A stretch of 50,467 nt of DNA, taken from positions 1-50,467 of the forward strand of contig JAJFIU010000085.1 in NCBI GenBank assembly GCA_021774695.1, in the 5' to 3' direction. Positions 1-9,977 of this stretch are shown one piece after another (position 1 is the stretch's first letter; the number at the start of each line of letters is the position of its first letter). This stretch comes from Alphaproteobacteria bacterium (GTDB lineage Bacteria; Pseudomonadota; Alphaproteobacteria; Sphingomonadales; Kordiimonadaceae). A model generated the notes under the pieces. That model was not told the DNA's origin. It searched no databases and saw only the letters and a program-made list of their open reading frames with translations. A program made the translations under genes and the position numbers.

Positions 1-1144
1 AGGTATCTCTACGGCCGATGAATTCTGATTTCACTTTAGGGCCAAATAGAATGACTGGAATGTATTCGCGAGTGTGATCGGAGCCGGGTTTTGTTGGGTC
101 GCAGCCATGATCTGCTGTCAGAATTACAAGGTCATCTGCGCGCATATTTTCCAAAAATTCCGGTAAGCGACCATCGAAATATTCCAATGCATCGGCATAT
201 CCGCCCACATTGCGGCGGTGGCCAAATGTCTGGTCAAAATCGACGAAATTTATAAACGTCAGCGAACCATCTTGAGCCGTTTTTTGGCACTCAAGACTGA
301 GGTCAAAAAGACCATCCAATCCGTTTGCTTTTACTTTTTTTGTCAGTCCGCGATGAGCAAAGATATCAGCGATCTTGCCAACAGATGTGACTTCACGGCC
401 CGCAGCCGCCATCACGTCCAGCAATGTGTCACCGTGAGGCGGTGTTGCATAATCGCGGCGGTTTCCGGTTCGGGCATAGTCGCCGTCTTGCCCCAGAAAT
501 GGTCGCGATATCACCCGGCCAATTTCATACTCATCAACCAGTTCCCGGGCGACTTCACTGACTTCATATAGCCGTTCAAGACCAAAATGCTCTTCGTGCG
601 CGGCTATCTGAAAAACACTGTCCGAGGATGTGTAAACAATGGGTTTCCCGCTCGCCACATGCTCGTCGCCTAACTCGTCAAGGATATCAGTGCCCGAAGC
701 GGCTTTGTTACCAAGCACGCCGGGAATGCCGGTGCGCGCGATCAGGTCATTTATCAATTTTTCGGGGAAGCTTGGGAAGTCTTTCTTAAAATATCCCCAA
801 TCAAACTCTACCGGCAGACCCGCCATTTCCCAGTGACCGGACGGTGTGTCCTTGCCGTAAGAGCGCTCTGCACAAGCCGCATAGAAACCGGAAACATCGC
901 CGTCGTATTCGGTACCAGGATGAACTTTCCCTGTTGCCAATTCCGCAGCTTTCCCCAAGCCCAAGGCGAGCATGTTCGGAATTTGTATTGGGCCCGGATT
1001 GGGCCGGTCCGGCGATACATTACCAGCAGCACACCATTCCGCGATATGGCCGAAGGTATCTGATCCAACATCGCCAAACTTTTCAGCGTCTGGTGCAGCG
1101 CCAATGCCGAAACTGTCCAAAACCATTATGAATGCACGCGCCAT
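1..1144 (-). CDS. deoB: Phosphopentomutase, C-terminus cut by window edge
   Basis: Interconverts (deoxy)ribose-1-phosphate and (deoxy)ribose-5-phosphate, the step after nucleoside phosphorolysis. The visible 381 codons start [20 protein letters not shown] and show alkaline-phosphatase-superfamily metal motifs: the N-terminal VLDSFGIG Asp, the [11 protein letters not shown] phosphorylation-site region, [16 protein letters not shown], and [10 protein letters not shown] near the edge. The frame is open to base 2, so the stop lies outside the window; family members are about 390-400 residues, so only a short tail is missing. It starts 2 bases after the deoA stop and is the last visible gene of the leftward operon, so it is probably translationally coupled to deoA. 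Identity is firm from motifs and context. Confidence 0.95.
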   Translation of the reverse strand, partial: MARAFIMVLDSFGIGAAPDAEKFGDVGSDTFGHIAEWCAAGNVSPDRPNPGPIQIPNMLALGLGKAAELATGKVHPGTEYDGDVSGFYAACAERSYGKDTPSGHWEMAGLPVEFDWGYFKKDFPSFPEKLINDLIARTGIPGVLGNKAASGTDILDELGDEHVASGKPIVYTSSDSVFQIAAHEEHFGLERLYEVSEVARELVDEYEIGRVISRPFLGQDGDYARTGNRRDYATPPHGDTLLDVMAAAGREVTSVGKIADIFAHRGLTKKVKANGLDGLFDLSLECQKTAQDGSLTFINFVDFDQTFGHRRNVGGYADALEYFDGRLPEFLENMRADDLVILTADHGCDPTKPGSDHTREYIPVILFGPKVKSEFIGRRDT

Positions 1145-1146
1145 TT

Positions 1147-2487
1147 TTAGACCTCAATAATTTCCGAAACAACCGGCAACACCTTAGGCATTTCATTGCT
1201 AACGGTAATTGCGCTTTTAACTGCTGCCGCTGCCACTTCCGCACTGGCCTCATCATGAACCCGCACTCGAGCCAGCGGCGCGCCAACAGTTACTCGGTCA
1301 CCAATTTGGCAAATGTGGGTTAAGCCAACCGCGTGATCAATCTTGGCAGTAGGGTCGGTGCGACCACCGCCCATTTCAACAACCGCCATACCTACGGCGC
1401 GTGTATCCATCGAACTCACATAGCCGTCTTCAGCGCATTCTATCACATAGTCAACCGGCGCAACGCTAAGTTTGCTGCTATAGGTAGAGAGGATGTTATT
1501 GCCGCCGCCTTGAGCTGCAACCATCTTTTCAAAGATCTCAGCCGCCGATCCATTTTCAAGCGCTTGTGTTGCTTTGACTGTGGCTTTCTCAACGCTTTGC
1601 TCGACACCGGACATCACCAACATATAGGCCGCCAGCGCGATCGTAACATCAACCAGTCGTTTGTCTGCAAGGCTCGGGTTAGTCAGGAACTCAATGGTTT
1701 CAACAACCTCAACCGCATTGCCAGCAGTACGGCCCAGCACCTGATTCATATCGGTTAGCAAGGCTGTTGTCGGCGTGCCTGCCGCATTTGCCACCCGCAC
1801 AATATTTTGCGCCAGCTGTTTTGCTTGGACGTGCGTTGACATGAAGGCACCCGACCCGAACTTCACATCCATAACCAACGAATTGAGCCCGGCGGATAAT
1901 TTCTTCGACAAAATAGACGCCGTTATCAGCGGAATGCTTTCCACCGTCGCCGTTACGTCGCGTACGGCATAAAAGCGCCGATCTGCTGGCGCCAGTTCAC
2001 CGGTTTGACCAATGATAGAACATCCAACAGTTTTAACAATTTTTGCAAATCTATTGATGCTGGGGTACGGGTCATAGCCTGGGATAGATTCGAATTTATC
2101 AAGCGTGCCGCCCGAATGCCCCAACCCGCGCCCCGATATCATCGGCACCAAACCACCGCACGCGGCAACAATTGGTGCTAGCATCAGGCTAACTTTATCA
2201 CCGACGCCGCCGGTGGAATGTTTATCAACAATCGGCGCGCCTGCTTCAAATCCCAAGTTGACCCAATTGATCACATCACCGGAATCGCGCATCGCTAGCG
2301 TTAGCGCTGCGCCCTCGTCCGGGCTCATGCCATTAAAAAATACCGCCATCGCAAAGGCCGATATTTGACTATCGGCAACACGGCCATCCGTTATTCCCTC
2401 AACAAAACGACCAATGTCGTCTTGGCTTAATATTTCTCCGTCACGTTTACGGCGAATAATTTCCTGAGGTATCAAAGTCACTGTCAT
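1147..2487 (-). CDS. deoA: Thymidine phosphorylase
   Basis: Cytosolic pyrimidine nucleoside phosphorylase: thymidine (or deoxyuridine) plus phosphate gives base plus 2-deoxyribose-1-phosphate. The 446-residue length is normal. It carries the family signature [20 protein letters not shown] around residue 120, preceded by [13 protein letters not shown], which forms the phosphate site; the alpha-helical N-terminus has the usual IIRRKRDGE segment. The gene lies 23 bases after cdd and 2 bases before deoB, so it hands deoxyribose-1-phosphate to the next enzyme in the same transcript. Cytidine deaminase upstream supplies uridine/deoxyuridine. A pyrimidine nucleoside phosphorylase (pdp) is the nearest alternative, but length and signature favour deoA. 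Confidence 0.96.
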   Translation of the reverse strand: MTVTLIPQEIIRRKRDGEILSQDDIGRFVEGITDGRVADSQISAFAMAVFFNGMSPDEGAALTLAMRDSGDVINWVNLGFEAGAPIVDKHSTGGVGDKVSLMLAPIVAACGGLVPMISGRGLGHSGGTLDKFESIPGYDPYPSINRFAKIVKTVGCSIIGQTGELAPADRRFYAVRDVTATVESIPLITASILSKKLSAGLNSLVMDVKFGSGAFMSTHVQAKQLAQNIVRVANAAGTPTTALLTDMNQVLGRTAGNAVEVVETIEFLTNPSLADKRLVDVTIALAAYMLVMSGVEQSVEKATVKATQALENGSAAEIFEKMVAAQGGGNNILSTYSSKLSVAPVDYVIECAEDGYVSSMDTRAVGMAVVEMGGGRTDPTAKIDHAVGLTHICQIGDRVTVGAPLARVRVHDEASAEVAAAAVKSAITVSNEMPKVLPVVSEIIEV

Positions 2488-2510
2488 AAAATCAATTTCT
2501 ACTCTGCTAA

Positions 2511-2912
2511 TTAGGTATTTTTAAGGTTTTCAGGGCCAAAAGAATTGGGCAACAAAGTGCTAATATCTGTTTCCAATAATACGGCGCCATCTGCGTCGCA
2601 AATGGTTACAGGTGTATCCAACGAACTGGCAAATTCGCGTATCTGTTGGCGGCACCCACCGCAAGGCGTGCAGATATTTGTACCTGGTCCCGTGACCACA
2701 ACATGAACAATCTGCCTGCCACCGGCAGCAATCATGTTGCCAATGGCGTTAGCTTCCGCACAAAAACCCAGCGGGTAGGCAGCATTCTCAACATTACACC
2801 CGGCATATATCGTGCCATCATCAGCCAACACGGACGCCCCAACTGCATAGCCTGAGTAGGGCGAGTAGGACTGGCCGCGCGCAGCAACGGCAGCTTCAAT
2901 CAACGTCTTCAT
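2511..2912 (-). CDS. cdd: Cytidine deaminase
   Basis: Converts cytidine/deoxycytidine to uridine/deoxyuridine. The protein is about 133 residues in the short homotetrameric class, with the zinc motifs FCAEANAI (Cys, catalytic Glu) and PCGGCRQ (two Cys), plus YSPYSGYAVGA near the start. The start is a choice: ATG at 2912 has GAGG five bases upstream; a GTG at 2936 that abuts the upstream permease stop would add eight residues (VKKIDEAE). A longer reading to 3014 would run deep into the permease gene and is unlikely. It lies between the nucleoside transporter genes and deoA, so it probably prepares imported cytidine for phosphorolysis. Confidence 0.93.
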   Translation of the reverse strand: MKTLIEAAVAARGQSYSPYSGYAVGASVLADDGTIYAGCNVENAAYPLGFCAEANAIGNMIAAGGRQIVHVVVTGPGTNICTPCGGCRQQIREFASSLDTPVTICDADGAVLLETDISTLLPNSFGPENLKNT

Positions 2913-2937
2913 TTCAGCCTCATCTATCTTTTTCACA

Positions 2938-3909
2938 TCACCGGTCTTTCTCGTAAGGAATACCACTTGCTCTCGGCGCATCCATTTTACCGGCAAATCC
3001 AGCCAGAATGACAACGGTTATGACATAGGGCAGCATTATGGTAAATTGAACCGGTATTTCGCCGATAAGCGGAAAACTAACACCCTGAAGTCGGCCTTGC
3101 AGCGCATCAACAAATGCAAACAACAAGCAAGCCAAAAGCGTTGGCACTGGTTTCCATCTGCCAAAAATCATTGCAGCCAGCGCCAAAAAGCCCTTGCCCG
3201 CAGACATGTCCCGAATGAACCCTGCCCCCAGCGCGGTCGACAGCGCGCTTCCTGACATACCGCAGAGCACTCCCGCCATAACCATTGCCTGATACCGAAG
3301 CATCGTCACGGAAATACCTGCTGTGTCCACTGCCTCCGGATTTTCGCCGACAGCACGAAGCCGAAGGCCAAATCGGGTTTTATATAATATCCACGCAATA
3401 ACCGGCACCATGGCAAAGGCCAGATAGGTCATCAGTGAATGACCCGATAGCAAATCGCTATAGAGCGCACCAACAACCGGCACATCCTCCAATGCTTCCG
3501 CAAACGGCAAGTCAATAGCAGTGAAGCGGGCGCCGTTATCCAAAAGCGGCGTTTGCCCGCCAAGGGAAAACCAAGCATTCGCTAGCGTCGGGGCAAGACC
3601 CGCCACCATAATGTTGATCGCCATGCCGGATACAATCTGGTTGCCGCGCTGATGGATAGAGACGTAGCCGTGCAGCAACGCGAGCATGACAGAAACCAAA
3701 ATACCGGCAAACAGTCCAATCCACGGCGATCCGGTTACTGCGGCTGCGCTGGCTGCGCCGAATGCTGCCGCCAACATTTTGCCCTCAAGGCCAATATCAA
3801 CGATGCCCGCCCGCTCCGCACATAGGCCTGCCAGTGCCGCGAGAATGAGCGGTGCAGATATACGCAGCGTCGAATCTGATAAAAGGAGGATGTCAGTGAT
3901 AAATTCCAT
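2938..3909 (-). CDS. Nucleoside ABC transporter permease (second permease)
   Basis: Inner-membrane permease of the branched-chain-amino-acid/simple-sugar type that pairs with BMP-family binding proteins; equivalent to NupQ (YufQ) of Bacillus. The 323 residues form eight to ten hydrophobic segments with the conserved ERAGIVDIGLEGKML stretch near residue 32 and a NPEAVDTAGISV cytoplasmic loop near residue 195. ATG at 3909 overlaps the upstream permease stop (TGATG), with GGGGGAGAGG just ahead; a GTG at 3912 is a minor alternative. It is the last transporter gene before cdd-deoA-deoB, so import and breakdown are co-expressed. The exact nucleoside specificity cannot be read from the sequence. Confidence 0.9.
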   Translation of the reverse strand: MEFITDILLLSDSTLRISAPLILAALAGLCAERAGIVDIGLEGKMLAAAFGAASAAAVTGSPWIGLFAGILVSVMLALLHGYVSIHQRGNQIVSGMAINIMVAGLAPTLANAWFSLGGQTPLLDNGARFTAIDLPFAEALEDVPVVGALYSDLLSGHSLMTYLAFAMVPVIAWILYKTRFGLRLRAVGENPEAVDTAGISVTMLRYQAMVMAGVLCGMSGSALSTALGAGFIRDMSAGKGFLALAAMIFGRWKPVPTLLACLLFAFVDALQGRLQGVSFPLIGEIPVQFTIMLPYVITVVILAGFAGKMDAPRASGIPYEKDR

Positions 3910-5018
3910 CACCTCTCCCCCTTAAGCGCGAAGCGAGAATACAAAGCAGCCACTGGTCGGCGGAATAAATAAGGCATGCCGCCTGCAAACAATATTACCA
4001 ACCCTTGAATTACAACAATCAGGTCACGCGTGATGTTCGGCATTTCGAACGCCAACTCAGCGCCGCCCTGATATAAAATACCGAACAAGATCGCAGCCAA
4101 TACTATGCCAAGTGGATGATTGCGGCCCATAAAGGCAACGGCAATACCGACAAACCCGTATCCCAGCGTGAAATTACCGATCAGCCGCAGTTGCTCGCCG
4201 AGAAGCTCATTCAAGCCCATCATCCCGGCAAGCGCACCTGACATCATCAAAGCGATCACCGTAACGCGCGGAACAGAAACACCCGCAAACCGAGCCGCAT
4301 CAGAGTTTTGGCCGGTGACGCGCATCTCATAACCGAAACGCGTGCGTGCAAGCATAAACCACACGCTCGCAGCGGCAATCAGCGCGATTAGAAACGACAA
4401 ATTAAGCGGTGACTGCTCAAAGTTTATGCCCACCGCCTCCATCAGCTCGTGAAACTGCATCAACCCAACACCTTCGGGGAAGTCACTGCTTTCAGGCATT
4501 TGCCCGCCAGGCCGCTGCAACGGCCCAACCAGCAGGTAAGCCAGCAAAGCCGACGCGATGAAGTTGAACATGATGGTGGTGATAACGACGTGACTGCCCC
4601 GGTAGGCCTGCAACCATGCTGGGATAAAGGCCCAGCCTGCGCCGAACAATGCGGCACCAAAGATCGCGACGATAACCGACAGAACAGGTGCCGTATCGCC
4701 GAGCCAAAAAACCGCAAGCGTCAAACCCAAGCCGCCGAGCATAGCCTGACCTTCGCCGCCGATATTAAAGTGCCCGGCATGAAATGCCACCGAGACCGCA
4801 AGCCCAGTGAAAATAAAGTTGGTGGCATAATAAAAGGTATAGCCAATGGCCTCCTGGTAGCCAAAAGCGCCTTCAATTAACAACCCGAGAGCAAAAAATG
4901 GGTCCTCACCCAGTGCCAGTACCACCAGACCCGAGACAAATAAAGCCACCAAAATATTCAGAAACGGTATCAATACCGATTCGAGGATGCCTGGCAATTT
5001 TGTCGGCCCGCCGCTCAT
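3909..5018 (-). CDS. Nucleoside ABC transporter permease (first permease)
   Basis: A 369-residue inner-membrane permease, NupP (YufP)-like, partner of the following permease. It shows multiple hydrophobic spans, the HAGHFNIGGEGQAMLGGLG loop typical of the family, and GQNSDAARFAGVSV, the counterpart of the coupling loop in its partner. Its ATG overlaps the ATPase stop as ATGA, and its own stop overlaps the next start, so the three transporter genes look strictly coupled and equimolar. Membrane fold and family are clear; the substrate (purine and pyrimidine nucleosides) is inferred from the BMP protein and the catabolic neighbours. Confidence 0.9.
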   Translation of the reverse strand: MSGGPTKLPGILESVLIPFLNILVALFVSGLVVLALGEDPFFALGLLIEGAFGYQEAIGYTFYYATNFIFTGLAVSVAFHAGHFNIGGEGQAMLGGLGLTLAVFWLGDTAPVLSVIVAIFGAALFGAGWAFIPAWLQAYRGSHVVITTIMFNFIASALLAYLLVGPLQRPGGQMPESSDFPEGVGLMQFHELMEAVGINFEQSPLNLSFLIALIAAASVWFMLARTRFGYEMRVTGQNSDAARFAGVSVPRVTVIALMMSGALAGMMGLNELLGEQLRLIGNFTLGYGFVGIAVAFMGRNHPLGIVLAAILFGILYQGGAELAFEMPNITRDLIVVIQGLVILFAGGMPYLFRRPVAALYSRFALKGER

Positions 5019-6571
5019 TGACTTTGTTCCACATTGTCTACAGTTGCGGCCGGAGACCCGGCCATCATCAGACCAATTGTCCGCTCATCCGCCTCGGAAA
5101 TCGGCACAATACCGACCAGTTTTCCGTCGCACAAAACAGCAATACGGTCACTGATCGCCATCAATTCATCCAGATCAGCCGAGACCACCAAAAGTGCTTT
5201 TCCTGCATTCCTGAGTTCGGTGATCTGATCGTGAATTTTGGTTACGGCGCCGATATCGACACCGCGCGTCGGCTGGCCGATAATCAGTGTTTGCGGGCTA
5301 CGCGCAATTTCGCGGGCAATCACCAATTTTTGCTGGTTGCCACCAGAGAAAGACGCAATCGGCAGGTCCGGGTTGCGCGGACGCACATCCTGACTTTCAA
5401 AATAATCATTTGCGGCCTGGTCAATCGCGGCTAACCGCATTAATCCATTGCGCGAAAAATCTGCGTCCCGCTGATAGCCCAAAATAGCGTTCTCACGCGC
5501 TGACATCGATGCAACCACACCGGATTTCAGCCTGTCTTCAGCCACATGAGCAACGCCCGCCCGGCGCAAAGCGATGGGGTCAGTATAGACGTTGGCCGAA
5601 TTGATTACATTGCCGGTAAGCGACACACTGCCTTCGGACACACGCCGCAAGCCGGTTAGTATTTCAAGGAGTTCGGTTTGACCGTTCCCCGCCACACCGG
5701 CAACACCGAGCACTTCGCCGTCGAACAGGTCAAAGGAGACATTTTGGAGTGCGCGGTGCCCGTGATCAGATACCGCCGATACATTTTGCACAGAAATCCG
5801 CGGCGTGCCTTTACTAGTGTCTGCACGCGTCACCGCGCGGCTAATTTTAGACCCCACCATCGCTTCGGCGAGCGCTTCGGGCGAGGTTGAAGATGTGTCG
5901 GTGCGCACGATAACCTTGCCCGCGCGAATAACCGTAACCGTGTCAGTTACCGCCATAATTTCATGCAGTTTATGAGTTACAAACAGAATGGTTTTGCCGC
6001 GGCTTTTCAGCAGTCTAACCAACTCGAACAGCTGGTCACATTCCTGCGGCGTGAGCACGGCCGTTGGCTCGTCAAGAATAAGCGTTTCGGCGCCGCGGAA
6101 TAACGCTTTAAGTATTTCAACCCGTTGGCGCTGGCCCACTGATAAATGGCTTACCGGCTCGTCGAGCGGTATGTCAAAACCAAATTGCTGTTCAAGTCCC
6201 TTGAGTTTCGCTTTGGCGTCAATTTCAGCATGCTTCAGGAGGCCCTGCCCTTCGGCGCCGAGAATGATATTTTCCAGAACAGTAAACGGTTCAACCAACA
6301 TGAAATGTTGATGCACCATTGCTATTCCGGCGGCCATGGCCTCAGAGGGACTGCTAAAAGAGATGTGTTCACCGTTGACGATAAGATCACCGCTGTTGGG
6401 CTGGTAAAAGCCAAACAACATCTTCAAAAGTGTAGACTTTCCAGCACCATTTTCGCCGACGATGCCGTGTACAGAGCCCTGTTCAACCACAAGCGAAACA
6501 TTGTCATTGGCTTTCACATCACCAAAGCGCTTGCACAAATCTCTGGTTTCTATGGCAGGAGCCACATGCAT
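5015..6571 (-). CDS. Nucleoside ABC transporter ATPase, double cassette
   Basis: A 518-residue energy-coupling protein with two ABC modules in one chain, as in NupO/YufO and sugar importers such as RbsA. The first half has Walker A GENGAGKST, signature LSVGQRQRVEI and Walker B LILDEPTAVL. The second has a degenerate Walker A GVAGNGQTE, signature FSGGNQQKLVIARE and LIIGQPTRGVD, where Gln replaces the Walker B Asp, as is usual in this family. It lies 45 bases after the BMP gene and overlaps the permease by four bases. The half-degenerate second site is normal and does not suggest loss of function. Confidence 0.93.
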   Translation of the reverse strand: MHVAPAIETRDLCKRFGDVKANDNVSLVVEQGSVHGIVGENGAGKSTLLKMLFGFYQPNSGDLIVNGEHISFSSPSEAMAAGIAMVHQHFMLVEPFTVLENIILGAEGQGLLKHAEIDAKAKLKGLEQQFGFDIPLDEPVSHLSVGQRQRVEILKALFRGAETLILDEPTAVLTPQECDQLFELVRLLKSRGKTILFVTHKLHEIMAVTDTVTVIRAGKVIVRTDTSSTSPEALAEAMVGSKISRAVTRADTSKGTPRISVQNVSAVSDHGHRALQNVSFDLFDGEVLGVAGVAGNGQTELLEILTGLRRVSEGSVSLTGNVINSANVYTDPIALRRAGVAHVAEDRLKSGVVASMSARENAILGYQRDADFSRNGLMRLAAIDQAANDYFESQDVRPRNPDLPIASFSGGNQQKLVIAREIARSPQTLIIGQPTRGVDIGAVTKIHDQITELRNAGKALLVVSADLDELMAISDRIAVLCDGKLVGIVPISEADERTIGLMMAGSPAATVDNVEQSQ

Positions 6572-6616
6572 CGGTTATTTCCCCCGACATCGATTGCGAA
6601 TAAGTAGGCAGCTACA

Positions 6617-7618
6617 TCAGTGCCCTGAATTCCCGCCCTCAACATCATCAACAATAATTTCGCCGGCAATAATTTTTGCCCGGGCATCTTCCAGACGTGC
6701 TTTCATCGCCTCGCTAATCAACGGCGCATTATGCTCATCAAGCGCGTAGTCCACACCGCCCTCAGGCAGGCCCATCACTCGGTGCCCGGGTGCCCAGGTG
6801 CCGTCCTTTGCACTGTTCATTGCTTGCTCAACTGCCAAATCAACACGCTTCAACATGCTTGTCAGTACATACCCCGACTGCACATGGTTTTGATTGCTAT
6901 CGACGCCGATAGCCAACGCGTTGCTGTCCTTGGCGGCGTTGATAACTCCGAGGCCGGACGGCCCGGCTGCGGAGAAAATAATATCGACGCCGCGCGCATA
7001 CTGTGACCGTGCCATTTCAGCGGCTTTGATCGGATCATTCCATGCTGCCGGGGTGGTACCGACATAATTTTCGATGAACGAAACATCGTCGCGCACAAAC
7101 GCCACACCCTGTTTGTAACCAACTTTAAAACGGTCAATAAGCGGAATATCCATCCCGCCAATGAAGCCCAACTTTCCGGTTTTCGTCGACATACCCGCAA
7201 TCATACCCACAAGGAACGAGCCTTCGTTTTCCTTGAAAGTGATCGACTGAACATTGGGTAAATCGATAACCGCGTCGATAACGGTAAATTTAATGTCCGG
7301 GTACCGCTTGGCAACATTGCGGACCGCAACCGAATAACCAACACCGACCGCAACGATTATATCAGCCTTACGGCGCGCGAATCGCTTCAGTGCCTGCTCA
7401 TACTGTGTTTCGCTGTTGGGTTCAAAATCACGGAACGAAATACCAGTATCTTTATTGAACCGCTCTGCACCGCGAAAAGCCGCTTCATTGAATGATTTGT
7501 CGAATTTGCCGCCAATGTCATAGAGCAACACCGGTTTAAAGCTCTGTCCGACCGCAGAAAATGCTGGAACCAAGCAAACTGCAATCACAGCAACCATTTT
7601 AGCGACTATATATTTCAC
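6617..7618 (-). CDS. BMP-family nucleoside-binding periplasmic protein
   Basis: Periplasmic receptor of the nucleoside importer (PnrA/BmpA/Med superfamily). GTG at 7618 is chosen because AGGGAGC lies about ten bases upstream and it gives a clean signal peptide (VKYIVAKMVAVIAVCLVPAF, cleavage probably near FSAVGQ); a longer reading to 7774 would place non-signal sequence first and cross the divergent promoter region. The mature part shows YDIGGKFDKSFNEAA, VAVGVGYSVAV and GVDSNQNHVQSGYVLTSMLKR, as in this family. No convincing lipobox Cys is present, so it is probably soluble rather than lipid-anchored. First gene of the leftward import/catabolism operon. Confidence 0.9.
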   Translation of the reverse strand: MKYIVAKMVAVIAVCLVPAFSAVGQSFKPVLLYDIGGKFDKSFNEAAFRGAERFNKDTGISFRDFEPNSETQYEQALKRFARRKADIIVAVGVGYSVAVRNVAKRYPDIKFTVIDAVIDLPNVQSITFKENEGSFLVGMIAGMSTKTGKLGFIGGMDIPLIDRFKVGYKQGVAFVRDDVSFIENYVGTTPAAWNDPIKAAEMARSQYARGVDIIFSAAGPSGLGVINAAKDSNALAIGVDSNQNHVQSGYVLTSMLKRVDLAVEQAMNSAKDGTWAPGHRVMGLPEGGVDYALDEHNAPLISEAMKARLEDARAKIIAGEIIVDDVEGGNSGH

Positions 7619-7722
7619 GAAATTTTGCTCCCTATCAGCGGAAAAATGCCTATGCTCCCTTATGCATCGAACATTAGGACACACGCAAGGGAACCAGAGC
7701 ATTTGCAGGAGGTCAACCATTT

Positions 7723-7745
7723 TTGACGAAATGGTCAAGATTGGG
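7723..7745 (+). promoter_or_regulatory. Candidate operator overlapping upp promoter (nucleoside regulon box 1)
   Basis: Bases 7723-7738 read TTGACGAAATGGTCAA, matching 14 of 16 positions of the perfect palindrome found upstream of deoC at 15011-15026. The match continues into the next seven bases (G/T then ATTGGG) in the same orientation relative to upp and deoC, giving 20 of 23 identities. TTGACG could serve as a -35 element for upp, whose ATG is 68 bases downstream. The site is also 105 bases ahead of the BMP gene on the other strand, so one bound protein could control both directions. The regulator is not in the window. Confidence 0.7.
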
Positions 7746-7806
7746 TCGACAGCCGCGCACAAAATGACTATCAAAAGCCTTCAGACCACGCTAGGGGAGC
7801 GTTTGC

Positions 7807-8445
7807 ATGACCAAATCTGTTACAGTTGTTGATCACCCGCTTGTTCAACACAAGTTAACCTTGCTTCGCCGCAAGGAAGCCAGTACTGCCGAATTCCGAA
7901 AATTGTTGCGTGAAATTGGGCTGTTTCTTGGTTACGAAGCACTGCGTGACCTTCCGCTTGGAAAAATTCAAATCGAGACACCCGTTTGCGCGACTGAATC
8001 ACCGGTTTTGGCCGGCAAAAAACTGACTTTCATTTCGGTCCTGCGCGCAGGCGATGGCTTGCTCGGTCCGATGCTAGAGTTGGTACCGTCGGCGCGTGTT
8101 GGTCAAATTGGTTTGGCGCGCGATGAAAAAACACTGCAGCCGGTTAAATATTTTTTCAAAGTGCCAAAAGACATCTCGAGCCGTCTTAACGTTGTTCTGG
8201 ACCCTATGCTTGCTACCGGCCACTCAGCCGTACGCGCGGTTCAGGAAATGAAGGACGCTGGTGCCACAGACTTGCGCTTTGTGTGCCTGCTTGCTGCACC
8301 AGAGGGCATTGCAACCTTCACCAAAGCACACCCTGATGTTCCGGTGGTCACTGCATCAATTGATGAATGTCTGAACGAAAAAGCATATATTGTTCCGGGG
8401 CTCGGTGACGCCGGAGATCGACTATTTGGAACCAAGGGGGCTTAA
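7807..8445 (+). CDS. upp: Uracil phosphoribosyltransferase
   Basis: Salvages uracil with PRPP to UMP. The 212 residues match family length, with the PRPP-binding loop [12 protein letters not shown] near residue 128 and the uracil-binding C-terminal [19 protein letters not shown] lies eight bases before the ATG. First gene of a rightward operon with a purine phosphoribosyltransferase (5-base gap) and punA, divergent from the nucleoside import operon; uracil released by the phosphorylase would be recaptured here. The candidate operator at 7723-7745 overlaps its likely promoter. Confidence 0.96.
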   Translation: MTKSVTVVDHPLVQHKLTLLRRKEASTAEFRKLLREIGLFLGYEALRDLPLGKIQIETPVCATESPVLAGKKLTFISVLRAGDGLLGPMLELVPSARVGQIGLARDEKTLQPVKYFFKVPKDISSRLNVVLDPMLATGHSAVRAVQEMKDAGATDLRFVCLLAAPEGIATFTKAHPDVPVVTASIDECLNEKAYIVPGLGDAGDRLFGTKGA

Positions 8446-8450
8446 GCCAT

Positions 8451-9005
8451 ATGACTGTTTCTAAAAAATATGTAACCGCACAAGAACTATTGGACGACTC
8501 GTTTGCCCTGGGCCTTAAAATTCTCAAAAGCGGCTTCCGCCCTAAGTTCATTGTCGGCGTTTGGCGCGGCGGCACACCGACCGGCATCGCGGTACAAGAA
8601 ATTTTGGACTATTACGGTGTAGACACCGACCATATTGCAATTCGCACGTCCAGTTACATTGGCATGCAGCAACAAAAAGAGGTCAAAGTTCACGGCATGG
8701 AATATATCGTCAACAACATCAATGCCGAAGATACTCTGTTGATAGTTGATGATGTATTTGATTCTGGCAGATCAATCGCTGCAACAATTGAGCATCTTAC
8801 CGAAAAATGCCGCCGCAACACGCCGGACGTGATCAAAATTGCCACGGTTTATTATAAACCGACACGCAATGTAACAGACTTGGTGCCTGACTTTTACTGC
8901 CATGAAACCGATGATTGGCTAGTCTTCCCGCACGAGCTTTCCGATATGACAAAAGACGAAATCCGCGAGTTCAAAGGCCTGGATTTGCCAGAAATTGTGA
9001 TATAA
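8451..9005 (+). CDS. Purine (hypoxanthine/xanthine/guanine) phosphoribosyltransferase
   Basis: A 184-residue type I phosphoribosyltransferase. The PRPP motif LLIVDDVFDSGRSI is near residue 100, and GVWRGGTPTGIAVQEIL near residue 36 is the N-terminal loop of the hypoxanthine/xanthine group. The C-terminal DDWLVFPHE fits the hood that selects a 6-oxopurine. It begins five bases after upp and precedes punA, so it most likely recaptures hypoxanthine or guanine set free by the purine phosphorylase. Which 6-oxopurine is preferred (hpt, xpt or gpt role) cannot be decided from motifs. Confidence 0.88.
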   Translation: MTVSKKYVTAQELLDDSFALGLKILKSGFRPKFIVGVWRGGTPTGIAVQEILDYYGVDTDHIAIRTSSYIGMQQQKEVKVHGMEYIVNNINAEDTLLIVDDVFDSGRSIAATIEHLTEKCRRNTPDVIKIATVYYKPTRNVTDLVPDFYCHETDDWLVFPHELSDMTKDEIREFKGLDLPEIVI

Positions 9006-9076
9006 CCGAGATATAGTCCTACCTAAACCAAGAGCATCAAGAAACTGCCAAAACTAACAATCACAAGGGTATCGAG

Positions 9077-9898
9077 ATGAGTTACGAAGACGTTCAAAAT
9101 TGCGCGGATTTTATTCGGGAACGGTTCGAAGGCGACTTCCCCAAAATGGCGATGGTTCTTGGCAGCGGCCTAAACAGCATGGCTGATGCGGTTGATGATG
9201 CCACTATATTCTCATTTCTTGATCTTCCCGGTTTTCCCAAACCAACCGTCGAGGGCCACGCTGGCCGCATGCTTATCGGCAAGCTGGAAGGAAAACCCGT
9301 CATTTGCATGCAGGGCCGTGCCCACGCCTACGAAGGCCATTCGCCTGAAAAAGTGGGTTTTGCGACCCGTGTTCTTTGGGCGCTCGGCGTGGAAATACTG
9401 GTATTGACCAATGCGGCGGGCAGTCTAATGGAAAAAGCTGGCCCCGGCAGCCTTATGGCGATCACCGATCACATCAATTTCTCCGGCGTCAACCCGTTGG
9501 TCGGCGTTAATGACGACCGGTTTGGCCCGCGTTTCCCTGATGTTACCGAAGCGTGGGACAAGCAATTGACCGGCGAGCTCAAGGCAAGCGCGGCTGAGCA
9601 AAATATCGAGCTTCATGAAGGCACCTATCTGATGGCGCTGGGCCCAAATTTCGAAACCCCAGCTGAAATCAAAGCCTTTCGGGTTATGGGCGCAAATGCG
9701 GTTGGCATGTCAACGGTGCCAGAGTGCCTAACTGCCCGTCATGTGGGCATGAAGGTTGTGGGTGTAAGTTCGATCACCAATTACGCTGCGGGCATGACCG
9801 GCGACGAACTTACCCACGGCGAGACAATGGAGTTCGGCGCAGTTGCCGCAGTTAAACTGGAGCAACTTTTGCGCGCCTTCGTCACCCGGGTTGCCTAG
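9077..9898 (+). CDS. punA: Purine-nucleoside phosphorylase, trimeric class
   Basis: Phosphorolysis of inosine, guanosine and their deoxy forms to base and (deoxy)ribose-1-phosphate. The 273-residue length and the motifs LGSGLN (phosphate), GHAGRMLIG, TNAAGSL, GPNFETPAEI and GVSSITNYAAGM (the Asn of the purine site) mark the low-molecular-mass trimeric PNP, which does not use adenosine well. That fits the presence of a separate adenosine deaminase in the same island. AAGGG lies eight bases before ATG. It is separated from the phosphoribosyltransferase by 71 bases with no obvious terminator, so probably the same transcript. Confidence 0.95.
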   Translation: MSYEDVQNCADFIRERFEGDFPKMAMVLGSGLNSMADAVDDATIFSFLDLPGFPKPTVEGHAGRMLIGKLEGKPVICMQGRAHAYEGHSPEKVGFATRVLWALGVEILVLTNAAGSLMEKAGPGSLMAITDHINFSGVNPLVGVNDDRFGPRFPDVTEAWDKQLTGELKASAAEQNIELHEGTYLMALGPNFETPAEIKAFRVMGANAVGMSTVPECLTARHVGMKVVGVSSITNYAAGMTGDELTHGETMEFGAVAAVKLEQLLRAFVTRVA

Positions 9899-9977
9899 AT
9901 AGATTTCCAACTAATATCTACTCTCGACCGAGGCACAATTTATCAGCCATTTTGACGCAATATGTCGCACGCCGTAG